Shown here piece by piece: positions 6,534-15,045 of a DNA stretch of 20,034 nucleotides. The DNA comes from Desulfuromonadales bacterium (GTDB taxonomy: Bacteria > Desulfobacterota > Desulfuromonadia > Desulfuromonadales > BM103). Under the pieces are notes generated by a model that saw only the letters and a list, made by a program, of their open reading frames with translations, was not told the origin of the DNA and did not search any database. Within the stretch, counting starts at the first letter, position 1; every line of letters begins with the position of its first letter. The DNA lies in contig JAUWTX010000011.1 in NCBI GenBank assembly GCA_030614505.1, forward strand, positions 1 through 20,034. The letters are read 5' to 3'. Position numbers and translations under genes: made by a program.

Positions 6534-8512
6534 TGAAAGAGCTGGAGAAAGGCGTCCGTAATCGCATCCGCCTGATCGGGGTACTTTTTATCCTCGCTTT
6601 TGTGTCGGTTGCGGTACGTGCCTTTGATCTCCAGGTCATGCAGAAGCAAGAGTGGGACGAACGTGCCGAACGGCAACACCAGAAAGTCATTCCTTTAACA
6701 CCTCAACGCGGGACGATCTTTGACAGTAATGGTGCAGAGCTTGCTGTCAGCGTCGATGTTGATTCGATTTATGTCGAGCCCCGTAAGTTGGAAGATCGTG
6801 CTGTGGTTGCCAAAAAACTGGCTAAAGCCCTTGATCTTTCCTCGCGTACTGTTAACGCCAAGTTGAAAAGCAACAGCAACTTCGTCTGGTTAAAGCGTCA
6901 GGTTTCTCCTCGCCAGAGCGAGAAGGTCAAAGCTATGAAGCTTAATGGTGTCGGGATGATCAAGGAGCCTCAACGGTTCTATCCCAATTCCAATATTGCC
7001 GCCCATCTGCTCGGCTTTACCGGTCTGGACCCAAAGGGGTTGGAGGGGTTGGAGCTCAAATACGACAAAATGATTCTCGGCCGTGGTGGGTACCTGGTTA
7101 TGGAGCGAGATGCTCTGGGGCGTGGCCTTGGTTCGGGTTTGCCACAAGTTCAGGGTGCGACGCGGGGTCACGATCTTTACCTGACTCTCGATAAAAATCT
7201 GCAATATATCGCCGAGCGGGAATTGGCTGACGGTTTACGCAAGACAGAGGCGAAGGCCGGTACAGTCGTCATGATGGAACCATCCACCGGCAAGGTTCTG
7301 GCCATGGCCAACTACCCGGAATACAATCCGAACGCTTTTTCTCGTTACAAGCCGTCCCAGTGGCGGAATCGTGCTGTGTGCGACAGCTTCGAACCTGGCT
7401 CGACCTTTAAAGTTTTTCTGATGGCGGCGGCTCTCAATGAAGCGGTCATCAGTACGAAGCAGAAAATTGATTGTGAGAACGGCAAGTTTCGGGTTGGTGG
7501 CAAGGATATCCACGACCACAAGCGATACCAGAAACTGACCCCGGCCGAAATCATCAAATACAGCTCAAATATCGGCTCGGCAAAAATAGGCAAACTGCTG
7601 GAAAGAAAAGCTTTCCACAGTTATATCCAGGATTTTGGTTTCGGTCAGCATACTGGTATTGATCTGCCTGGCGAAGTTGTCGGCCTGTTGCGTCCGCCTG
7701 ATAAATGGTTTGAGGTCGACCTGGCGGCGATTTCTTTCGGCCAGGGAATCAGCGTCACACCAATCCAGTTGACTGCTGCCACAGCAGCAATTGCCAATGG
7801 TGGCTATCTTATGGAGCCTTACATTGTTGACCGGGTTGTCGACAGCCAGGGTCAGGTGACACGGCAGAATCAACCTCGTGTGGTGCGTAAGGTGATCGCC
7901 CAGGACGTGGCGCAGACTGTTGCCCGGATGATGGAGATGACCACAGAAGAGGGTGGTACAGCGACCAATGCCAGAGTGCCGGGCTTCAGGGTTGCCGGCA
8001 AAACCGGTACGGCGCAGAAGGTGGATGCGGTGACTGGTGGCTACTCTGCAGACAAACGGGTTGCCTCCTTTATCGGGTTCCTGCCTGCCAAAGCGCCGCG
8101 CCTGGTTATGTTGGTCACCATTGATGAACCGAAAAAACTTGTCTATGGCGGTTTGACTGCAGCGCCGGTATTTTCCAGGATTGCGGCCCAGGCGATGCAG
8201 TATCTCAAGGTAGCACCGAATGAGGAGTTGCGGGCCGGGGAAACTCTACCGTCACTGGAGCAGATTTTTGCCGAAGCAACGACGCCTGAGAAGACCAGAT
8301 TCCATGAAGTAGCGATGTCCGAAGTTTCCGGTGGGCCGCAGATGCCTGATTTTGTCGGCTTGAGCTATCGCCAGGTCCTCGAACTCATGGAAGAGCGGCA
8401 GTTGAATATAAGTTTCAGAGGTCGTGGCCGGGTTGTTGAGCAGTCACCTGTTTCCGGTGTGGCGATCCCTTACGGTGCACAAGTATGGGTGCGCATGGCA
8501 CCGCCATCCTGA
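6533..8512 (+). CDS. ftsI: FtsI (PBP3) septal transpeptidase with a C-terminal PASTA domain
   Basis: A 659-residue class B penicillin-binding protein that cross-links septal peptidoglycan with FtsW. A membrane anchor lies at about 12-30, then the pedestal/dimerisation domain beginning near PQRGTIFDSNG (58-67). The transpeptidase domain has SxxK with the acylated Ser290 (STFK, 290-293), SxN as SSN at 344-346, and KTG at 490-492. A single PASTA domain covers about 603-656 (MPDFVGLSYRQVLELMEERQ). Such a domain is absent from E. coli FtsI but present in Gram-positive PBP2x/SpoVD and some other lineages, so the protein is longer than the E. coli enzyme (588). The ATG overlaps the ftsL stop (TGATG), indicating translational coupling. 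Confidence 0.96.
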   Translation: MKELEKGVRNRIRLIGVLFILAFVSVAVRAFDLQVMQKQEWDERAERQHQKVIPLTPQRGTIFDSNGAELAVSVDVDSIYVEPRKLEDRAVVAKKLAKALDLSSRTVNAKLKSNSNFVWLKRQVSPRQSEKVKAMKLNGVGMIKEPQRFYPNSNIAAHLLGFTGLDPKGLEGLELKYDKMILGRGGYLVMERDALGRGLGSGLPQVQGATRGHDLYLTLDKNLQYIAERELADGLRKTEAKAGTVVMMEPSTGKVLAMANYPEYNPNAFSRYKPSQWRNRAVCDSFEPGSTFKVFLMAAALNEAVISTKQKIDCENGKFRVGGKDIHDHKRYQKLTPAEIIKYSSNIGSAKIGKLLERKAFHSYIQDFGFGQHTGIDLPGEVVGLLRPPDKWFEVDLAAISFGQGISVTPIQLTAATAAIANGGYLMEPYIVDRVVDSQGQVTRQNQPRVVRKVIAQDVAQTVARMMEMTTEEGGTATNARVPGFRVAGKTGTAQKVDAVTGGYSADKRVASFIGFLPAKAPRLVMLVTIDEPKKLVYGGLTAAPVFSRIAAQAMQYLKVAPNEELRAGETLPSLEQIFAEATTPEKTRFHEVAMSEVSGGPQMPDFVGLSYRQVLELMEERQLNISFRGRGRVVEQSPVSGVAIPYGAQVWVRMAPPS

Positions 8513-8539
8513 TAAAGCTTTAATTGTAGTGGGTTGATA

Positions 8540-10048
8540 ATGAAACTATCGCAACTCCTGAAAAACTGCCGTGTGCAAAAAGTGGATGGAAACACGGATT
8601 TTGATGTGACGGGTCTGCACTATGACTCGCGTCAGGTCAGATCCGGTGACGCTTTTTTTGCCCTGCGCGGGGTTGCCAGCGATGGGCACAACTTCATTTC
8701 AAGCGCTATAGCAAATGGTGCCAAGGTGGTGTTCTGTGAAGAAAAGGTGGAGAACATAGCGCCAGTGGTCACGGTTCTGGTTGATAATTCTCGTCAGGCG
8801 ATGGCAATGGCAACGACCGAGTTCTACGGGAATCCGACACAGGACATGAAGGTTGTCGGCGTGACCGGTACCAACGGCAAGACGACCATTACCTATTTAC
8901 TGGAAGCAATTCTCAACCGGGCGGGTCTGTCACCGGCCGTGGTCGGAACAATCAATTATCGCTATGGCGCGGATCTGCGACAGGCCCCGCACACCACGCC
9001 GGAATCTCTTGACCTGATGAAACAAGTCAGTGATTTCCGACAAAACGGGGCCCGTTCACTGGTAATAGAAGTCTCCTCGCATGCCCTGGACCAATATCGG
9101 GCCGATGGTGTGCATTTCCAAGTCGGTGTTTTTACCAATCTGACCCCTGAGCATCTCGATTACCATAAAGATATGGAAGGTTACTTTACGAGTAAATATC
9201 ACCTGTTCAAGGAACTATTGCCCCACAATAACGGCCGCGCGGTTATCAATGTCGATGATGCCTACGGTCAGCGACTGGCGGCGATGATTCCCGATGCCTT
9301 GACCTGCGGCCGTGATCAAGGGGCAGATATCTATCCCGAGAATATTGATGTTTCGCTGAAGGGCATTCGCGGTCGGGTGGCAACGCCACTCGGGGCAGTC
9401 GAAATTGCCAGCTCACTGCTTGGTGATTTCAACATTGAGAACCTGCTTTGTACCATCGGCGCAGCTGTCGCCCTTGACCTGCCACCTCAACTGATAGCCG
9501 AGGGACTGGCCATGGCCACTGGTGTCCCGGGGAGACTTGAACAAATTGAAAATGACCGTGATGCAGTCATCCTGGTCGATTATGCACATACCGGCGATGC
9601 CTTACGCAGGGTCATAGAAGCGATGCAGGAACTTGCCCCGCGAAGAATTCTGACTGTTTTCGGCTGCGGTGGCGATCGAGATCGCAGTAAACGTCCGATT
9701 ATGGCTGAAGTTGCTGCCCGTGGTTCCGATATTGCGATCGCAACGTCTGATAACCCGCGTACTGAAGAGCCCGAGCAGATTCTCAACGATGTTCGCAGTG
9801 GTCTGGTCAGGGTTCATGAGCGTGAATGGAGTAAAGCGGAAGCGGCCACTGGAGAAGGTAAGGGCTATGTCGTCATTCAGGATCGCCGGGAAGCCATCCA
9901 ATTTGCAGTCAGTATGTTGCGACCGGGCGATCTTCTGCTGGTTGCCGGCAAGGGCCATGAAGACTACCAGATTCTCGCATCAGGACGTATTCATTTTGAT
10001 GATCGTGAAGAGATACGCAAGGCTCTGCAGACTGGAGGTCTTCAATGA
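8540..10048 (+). CDS. murE: UDP-MurNAc-tripeptide synthetase MurE (meso-DAP adding)
   Basis: A 502-residue cytoplasmic ATP-dependent ligase that adds the third residue to UDP-MurNAc-L-Ala-D-Glu. The order is N-terminal UDP-binding domain, central ATPase domain with P-loop GTNGKTT at 110-116, the probable carbamylated Lys219 (YFTSKYHLF), and the C-terminal ligase domain. The DNPR motif at 404-407 (ATSDNPRTEEP) is diagnostic for meso-diaminopimelate rather than lysine, which fits a Gram-negative wall. A TTG at 8534 in frame would add two residues; the ATG at 8540 lies 6 bases after GTGGG (8529-8533) and is preferred. It follows ftsI by 27 bases and overlaps murF by 4. Confidence 0.97.
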   Translation: MKLSQLLKNCRVQKVDGNTDFDVTGLHYDSRQVRSGDAFFALRGVASDGHNFISSAIANGAKVVFCEEKVENIAPVVTVLVDNSRQAMAMATTEFYGNPTQDMKVVGVTGTNGKTTITYLLEAILNRAGLSPAVVGTINYRYGADLRQAPHTTPESLDLMKQVSDFRQNGARSLVIEVSSHALDQYRADGVHFQVGVFTNLTPEHLDYHKDMEGYFTSKYHLFKELLPHNNGRAVINVDDAYGQRLAAMIPDALTCGRDQGADIYPENIDVSLKGIRGRVATPLGAVEIASSLLGDFNIENLLCTIGAAVALDLPPQLIAEGLAMATGVPGRLEQIENDRDAVILVDYAHTGDALRRVIEAMQELAPRRILTVFGCGGDRDRSKRPIMAEVAARGSDIAIATSDNPRTEEPEQILNDVRSGLVRVHEREWSKAEAATGEGKGYVVIQDRREAIQFAVSMLRPGDLLLVAGKGHEDYQILASGRIHFDDREEIRKALQTGGLQ

Positions 10049-11475
10049 TTCGCATGGACCTGCGCACAGTTGCAGAAATCACGGGCGGACACCTGATGCA
10101 GAATGGTGCATCTGTTGAGTTCCGGGGGTTTTCCACGGACAGCCGTACTCTGCAACCTGGAGACCTTTTTATCCCGTTGCGCGGAGACAACTTTGACGGT
10201 CATGACTACCTGACGCAGGCGATACAGAGCGGTGCTGCAGCCTGTCTCAGTGAGGAAATGATCGGCGGCCTGCGTGTGCCGGTCATCAAGGTCACAGACA
10301 CTCTCAAAGCTCTGGGTGACCTGGCCACAGCCGTACGTCGACAATTTGCCGGGACAGTCGTCGGCATAACCGGTACCTCAGGCAAGACCACCTGCAAGGA
10401 AATGCTGGCGGCAATTCTGAGCAATATTGGACCGGGACTCAAATCGGCCGGAAACTTCAATAACCTGATCGGAGTACCGCTTACCCTGTTCGGTTTGCAG
10501 CCAGAGCATCATTGGGCGGTTATCGAGATGGGGATGAGTGAGCGTGGAGAAATCGCCCGACTGGCTGAAATAGCAGCCCCGAAAATCGGTCTGATTACCA
10601 ATGTTGGTGCCGGGCACCTGGAAAATTTTGACGGGATTTCCGGTGTGGCCCGGGCTAAAGGGGAGCTATTCATTAACTTGCCGACAGATGGCGTCGCCTT
10701 GATCAATGCAGACGACCCGGAAGTCCGCATGCTACCGGTAGCCAACGGAGTTCGCAAGGTCCTCTTCGGCACAAGCGGTGATGCTGCCGTCCGAGCTGAC
10801 AGGATTAAAACCCATAATGGTTCGGTCAGTTTTGACCTGATGATTAATGATGTTGCACAGCGGGTCGTGCTGCCTTTGCCAGGCCGGCACAATGTCTCCA
10901 ATGCTCTGGGTGCTGCAGCCGTTGCCATGGTCCTCGGTGTCGGGCTTAAGGGGATCGCGGCAGGGCTGGAAGCTTTTAAACCCTGTCCGGGGCGTATGGA
11001 GTTACTGGAGTTGCCGGAAGACATCGTTGTGCTTGAGGATAGTTACAATGCCAACCCGTTGTCAGTACATGCCGCCCTTGATGCACTATATGATCTCGGC
11101 TCGTCCGGTCATCGCATCGCGGTTCTGGCAGACATGCTCGAGTTGGGCCAGACTGCTCCGGAATTGCATCATCAGATTGGCGAACTCGCCGCAAAACGGG
11201 TCGATTGGCTCTTTACTTACGGTGCTCTGGCAGAAAAGATTGCCCTCGGTGCTATGGATGCAGGTTTGCAGGAAGACAGGGTTTTTACAGCCAAAAGCCA
11301 TAATGAATTAGTTGCGCGACTTCTTGAAGTGCTACAACCCGGTGATCGGATTCTGATCAAAGGTTCGCGGGGTATGCGCATGGAAAAAGTGACGGACGCC
11401 CTGCGCGAATCAACACAATTGCGTATATCAAAACAAAAGACTGCTACGCCCACGTCTGCTGCTAGCGGCTATTGA
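10045..11475 (+). CDS. murF: UDP-MurNAc-tripeptide D-alanyl-D-alanine ligase MurF
   Basis: A 476-residue Mur ligase that attaches D-Ala-D-Ala (made by Ddl, encoded downstream) to the tripeptide from MurE, completing the cytoplasmic pentapeptide precursor. The N-terminal domain has FSTDSRTLQPGDLFIPLRG at 29-47, the family's UDP-substrate loop. The P-loop GTSGKTT is at 110-116, followed by KSAGNFNNLIGVPLTL and EMGMSERGEI of the central domain. EDSYNANPLSVHAALD marks the C-terminal domain. It starts with ATGA overlapping the murE stop, so translation is likely coupled. The length is slightly above E. coli MurF (452) because of an extended C-terminal tail rich in Ser, Thr and Ala. Confidence 0.96.
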   Translation: MIRMDLRTVAEITGGHLMQNGASVEFRGFSTDSRTLQPGDLFIPLRGDNFDGHDYLTQAIQSGAAACLSEEMIGGLRVPVIKVTDTLKALGDLATAVRRQFAGTVVGITGTSGKTTCKEMLAAILSNIGPGLKSAGNFNNLIGVPLTLFGLQPEHHWAVIEMGMSERGEIARLAEIAAPKIGLITNVGAGHLENFDGISGVARAKGELFINLPTDGVALINADDPEVRMLPVANGVRKVLFGTSGDAAVRADRIKTHNGSVSFDLMINDVAQRVVLPLPGRHNVSNALGAAAVAMVLGVGLKGIAAGLEAFKPCPGRMELLELPEDIVVLEDSYNANPLSVHAALDALYDLGSSGHRIAVLADMLELGQTAPELHHQIGELAAKRVDWLFTYGALAEKIALGAMDAGLQEDRVFTAKSHNELVARLLEVLQPGDRILIKGSRGMRMEKVTDALRESTQLRISKQKTATPTSAASGY

Positions 11476-11487
11476 CGGAGATAAAAC

Positions 11488-12564
11488 GTGCTCTATCATC
11501 TTCTTTATCCTCTACATACGGAATTTTCGGTCCTTTATGTCTTCCGGTTTATTACCTTCCGGACGATCTATGCAGCGATCACGGCTCTTGTTATCAGTTT
11601 TCTACTGGGGCCCTGGTTGATTGAAAAACTTTCGAAGTTGCAGGTAGGACAAACCATCAGGAAGGTAGGGCCCGAGTCTCATTTCAAGAAGGAGGGGACG
11701 CCGACTATGGGAGGCGCCCTGATTCTCTTCGCCATCGTTCTGCCGACGTTGCTTTGGGCTGACCTGAGCAACCTGTATATCTGGCTAACGCTTTTGGTTG
11801 CTGTCAGCTACGGCGTCATTGGTTTTGTAGATGACCTGCTGAAGGTCCGCCAGAAGAGCAGTGACGGTTTGTCGGCACGCAAGAAAATGTTCTGGCAAAT
11901 GCTGATTGCGTTTGGCGTCGGCATGATCCTGATGACTTATCCCGGTTTCCAGACGACTCTGGCCTTTCCCTTTTTCAAAAGTGTCAATCCTGATCTCGGC
12001 TGGTTCTATGTACCCTTCGCCATGTTGGTGATTATCGGCGCCAGCAATGCCGTCAACCTTACTGACGGGCTCGATGGTCTGGCAATCGGTCCGGTTATTA
12101 TTGCTGCGGGGACTTATCTGCTCTTCGCATATGTGGCCGGTCATGCAACCCTGTCGAGCTATCTTCAGATCGAGGGTGTTAAAGGTGCTGGTGAACTCTC
12201 GATCCTGTGCGGATCCATGGTCGGTGCCGGACTTGGCTTCCTCTGGTTCAATACTTACCCTGCCCAGGTTTTTATGGGAGATACCGGTAGCCTGTCACTT
12301 GGTGGAGCCATCGGTACTATTGCTATCATCACCAAACAAGAAATCGTGCTGGTGATTGTTGGCGGGATTTTTGTCATGGAAGCTCTTTCGGTGATTGTGC
12401 AGGTGGCTTCGTTCCGCCTCTATGGCAAACGAATATTCCGCATGGCACCGATTCATCATCATTTTGAACTGAAAGGCTGGCCAGAACCGAAAATCATCGT
12501 AAGGTTCTGGATTATCAGCATCATTCTGGCCTTGATCGGCCTCTCAACCCTGAAGCTGAGATAG
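11488..12564 (+). CDS. mraY: Phospho-MurNAc-pentapeptide transferase MraY
   Basis: An integral membrane enzyme of 358 residues (E. coli 360) with about ten membrane helices. It transfers phospho-MurNAc-pentapeptide to undecaprenyl phosphate, making lipid I. Conserved elements are all present: the HFKKEGTPTMGG loop at 65-76, FVDD at 113-116 with the Asp pair, NLTDGLDGLAIG at 190-201, MGDTGSLSLGG at 263-273 with Asp265, and the histidine motif PIHHHFELKGW at 321-331. The start is GTG, well supported by ACGGAG at 11475-11480, 7 bases upstream, and by the typical N-terminus MLYHLLYPL. Its last codons are part of a tandem duplication that extends to the start of murD. Confidence 0.98.
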   Translation: MLYHLLYPLHTEFSVLYVFRFITFRTIYAAITALVISFLLGPWLIEKLSKLQVGQTIRKVGPESHFKKEGTPTMGGALILFAIVLPTLLWADLSNLYIWLTLLVAVSYGVIGFVDDLLKVRQKSSDGLSARKKMFWQMLIAFGVGMILMTYPGFQTTLAFPFFKSVNPDLGWFYVPFAMLVIIGASNAVNLTDGLDGLAIGPVIIAAGTYLLFAYVAGHATLSSYLQIEGVKGAGELSILCGSMVGAGLGFLWFNTYPAQVFMGDTGSLSLGGAIGTIAIITKQEIVLVIVGGIFVMEALSVIVQVASFRLYGKRIFRMAPIHHHFELKGWPEPKIIVRFWIISIILALIGLSTLKLR

Positions 12565-12578
12565 GGAAGCTGAGATAG
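12552..12578 (+). repeat. Tandem 13-base repeat at the mraY-murD junction
   Basis: GAAGCTGAGATAG occurs at 12552-12564 and again at 12566-12578, with one G between. The first copy encodes the end of MraY and its TAG stop. The second copy forms nearly all of the spacer and places another TAG directly against the murD ATG. It looks like a recent slippage duplication of 14 bases. The junction creates TAGGGAAG (12562-12569), a ribosome-site-like sequence about 10 bases from the murD start. Confidence 0.85.
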
Positions 12579-13949
12579 ATGCAGAGAGATTATCGAGACA
12601 AGAAAATTATTATTATCGGCGCTGGCTCAACCGGGCGTAGCCTGGCGCGGTTTTTCCGTACCCGGGGTGCACGAGTCACTTTGTCAGATAATCGTTCCGC
12701 TGATCTCCTCGACAATCTTGATGAACTGGAACTGTCCGGTGTGAAACTGGATCTGGGTGGTCACACGCATGCAGTGTTTATAGCGGCAGACATGGTTGTA
12801 GTCAGCACCGGTGTGCCACTTGATATCCCGGTCCTGGATACCTGTCGCGAGCATGATGTTGTGGTGCTTGGTGAAGTCGAAATTGCCTGGCGTGAACTGG
12901 CTGGAACAATGATTGCCATCACGGGTACCAATGGGAAGTCGACGGTAACCACCTTGGTTGGCGAGATGCTAAAGGCCTGGGGAAAGAAGGTTTTTGTTGG
13001 CGGCAACCTTGGTACTCCGCTGGTTGACGCTGTCGGCTGTGATTATGACTGGAATGTTGTCGAATTGTCGTCGTTCCAGCTTGAGACGGTGGAGGCTTTC
13101 CGGCCACGCTATGCCATGCTTCTCAATGTGTCAGAGGACCACTTGGACCGTTACCCGGATATGGCCAGCTACCTGGCAGCCAAGGCACGAATTTTTGAAA
13201 ACCTGCAGGATGATGATGTGGCGATTCTTAACGCAGATGATCGCCTGGTTATGCAGGCCGCAGAAGAAACCCGGGCAGGCAAGATCTGTTTCAGTAGCCA
13301 ATCAGTACTGGAAACCGGCATGAGCCTGATCGACAACAAGATCCTCTGGCGCTGGCAGGGGAGTGAAGTCTTCTTTCCGGTTGATGAATTGCAGATACGT
13401 GGTCGGCACAACCAGGAAAATGTCATGGCTGCCATGATCCCATTACTGCTGGAAGGGTGTCCTGCCGAGATCGTCTGGAGTGCGGCCAAAAGCTTTACCG
13501 GTCTGCCGCATCGCATGGAATTCATTGGTGAACTGTGTGGGACCAGTTGGTACAACGACTCCAAAGGAACCAATATCGGCAGTGTGGTGAAAAGCCTGGC
13601 AGGGTTTGAAAAACCGGTCGTTCTGATCGCCGGTGGCAAGGATAAACAGGGAGATCTCTCCGCTTTGGTTGATCCGATTCGGGACAAGGTTTCTCATCTG
13701 GTCCTGATTGGTGCTGCCGCAGAGCGTATGGCCGAGGCTTTTGCAGGACTGACTGAAATTCATCGTGTCGGCAGTATGCATGAAGCAGTCACGCTTGCTG
13801 CCCGGTTAAGTTGTCTTAAGTCGACAGTGATATTGTCACCAGGGTGTTCCAGTTTCGATATGTTCAAAAGTTTTGAAGAGCGTGGTCAGATTTTCACTAG
13901 AGAGTTTCGCGCTCTGAACCTGCACGGGAAATGTAGCAATGGAAATTAG
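12579..13949 (+). CDS. murD: UDP-MurNAc-L-Ala:D-Glu ligase MurD
   Basis: A 456-residue cytoplasmic Mur ligase that adds D-glutamate to UDP-MurNAc-L-alanine. The N-terminal Rossmann-like domain begins KIIIIGAGSTGRSLARFF (9-26). The P-loop GTNGKST is at 116-122, and the central domain carries LSSFQLETVEAFRP and NVSEDHLDRY. The ligase domain includes GLPHRMEFIGELCGTSWYNDSKGTN and VVLIAGGKDKQGDLS, both typical of MurD. The ATG start follows the duplicated 13-base repeat, which probably supplies its ribosome site. The 3' end overlaps ftsW by 11 bases. Length is close to E. coli MurD (438). Confidence 0.97.
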   Translation: MQRDYRDKKIIIIGAGSTGRSLARFFRTRGARVTLSDNRSADLLDNLDELELSGVKLDLGGHTHAVFIAADMVVVSTGVPLDIPVLDTCREHDVVVLGEVEIAWRELAGTMIAITGTNGKSTVTTLVGEMLKAWGKKVFVGGNLGTPLVDAVGCDYDWNVVELSSFQLETVEAFRPRYAMLLNVSEDHLDRYPDMASYLAAKARIFENLQDDDVAILNADDRLVMQAAEETRAGKICFSSQSVLETGMSLIDNKILWRWQGSEVFFPVDELQIRGRHNQENVMAAMIPLLLEGCPAEIVWSAAKSFTGLPHRMEFIGELCGTSWYNDSKGTNIGSVVKSLAGFEKPVVLIAGGKDKQGDLSALVDPIRDKVSHLVLIGAAAERMAEAFAGLTEIHRVGSMHEAVTLAARLSCLKSTVILSPGCSSFDMFKSFEERGQIFTREFRALNLHGKCSNGN

Positions 13950-15045
13950 ACAGGGAACAGATCATTCCATACTGTTGCTGGCGGTCTGTCTGACCTGTCT
14001 CGGTGTGGTCATGGTTTTTTCCTCCTCATCGATCATGGCGGTGCGGGATTATGGCGACAGCCTGTATTTTCTCAAGCACCAGGGTGTGTATGCTCTTATT
14101 GGCTTCGCAGCCATGGCACTCTTGATGCGCCTTGATCTTGATGTCATGCGCAAGGCGGCCTGGCCGGTGTTGGGATTGTGTGTTTTGTTGCTACTGGCTG
14201 TTCTGATTCCCGGGATCGGTAAAAAAGTTGGTGGAGCAGCCCGCTGGATCAAGATTGCCGGCTTGACCTTCCAGCCTGCGGAATTTGTCAAGATTGGTCT
14301 GGTGCTCTTTATGGCGCATTCCCTGTCGCGCAAAAAGGACAAGGTCAAGAGCTTTCGTAGCGGTTTTCTTTCGTACATGTTGATTCTTGCCATATTGATT
14401 GGATTGTTGCTGGCCCAACCGGATCTGGGCGGGGCCTTGACATTAATTGTGGTGGCGGTTGCCATGCTGCTGGTGGCCGGTACTCGCTTGAGGTACCTGG
14501 TCAGTGCCGGTTTGCTAGTCCTGCCGTTTCTCTACTTTATGGTTATGAATGTTGATTATCGGCGGCGACGGATCCTGGCATTTCTTAATCCTTGGGAAGA
14601 TCCGAGCAACACTGGTTTCCAGATTATCCAAAGCTGGATTGCTTTTGGCTCCGGAGGTGCGTTTGGGCAAGGCCTGGGTGAGAGCAAGCAAAAACTATTT
14701 TTCCTGCCTGAGGCGCATACAGATTTTATTTTCTCCGTGATCGGTGAAGAGCTCGGTTTTATTGGTGTCGTTGTGATTGCTGCGATGTTCATGCTTTTGG
14801 TCCTGCGTGGACTGCGTATATCACTCAATGCTCCAAACGAATTCAGCTGTTATCTGGCTTTCGGCATAACCCTGCTGATCGGCATGCAGGCTTTTGTCAA
14901 TATGGCAGTTGTCCTGGGGATGGTCCCCACCAAAGGTCTGGCTTTGCCATTTCTTTCTTACGGAGGGACGAGCCTGGTGTCAACCCTGGCGGCAATCGGC
15001 ATCCTCTTGAACGTTTCACGGCACCTGCCTGGAGAGTTGCGATGA
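13939..15045 (+). CDS. ftsW: FtsW, septal peptidoglycan glycosyltransferase (SEDS family)
   Basis: A 368-residue polytopic membrane protein with about ten membrane helices. It polymerises lipid II at the septum in partnership with FtsI. SEDS hallmarks are GGAARWIKIAGLTFQPAEFVK at 98-118 (split here as GGAARWIKI and QPAEFVK), the large periplasmic loop with LPEAHTDFIFSVIGEELGF at 256-274 containing the essential Asp262, and PTKGLALPFLSYGG at 330-343. The location between murD and murG favours FtsW over RodA. The start lies inside the murD 3' end (11-base overlap), and its TGA overlaps the murG ATG by 4 bases. The N-terminus is short, without the long cytoplasmic tail of E. coli FtsW. Confidence 0.96.
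   Translation: MEIRQGTDHSILLLAVCLTCLGVVMVFSSSSIMAVRDYGDSLYFLKHQGVYALIGFAAMALLMRLDLDVMRKAAWPVLGLCVLLLLAVLIPGIGKKVGGAARWIKIAGLTFQPAEFVKIGLVLFMAHSLSRKKDKVKSFRSGFLSYMLILAILIGLLLAQPDLGGALTLIVVAVAMLLVAGTRLRYLVSAGLLVLPFLYFMVMNVDYRRRRILAFLNPWEDPSNTGFQIIQSWIAFGSGGAFGQGLGESKQKLFFLPEAHTDFIFSVIGEELGFIGVVVIAAMFMLLVLRGLRISLNAPNEFSCYLAFGITLLIGMQAFVNMAVVLGMVPTKGLALPFLSYGGTSLVSTLAAIGILLNVSRHLPGELR

Noticed and set aside
8513..8522. TAAAGCTTTA palindrome in the ftsI-murE spacer
   Set aside because: A 10-base palindrome is too short to support an operator or terminator call, and no T run or second site accompanies it.
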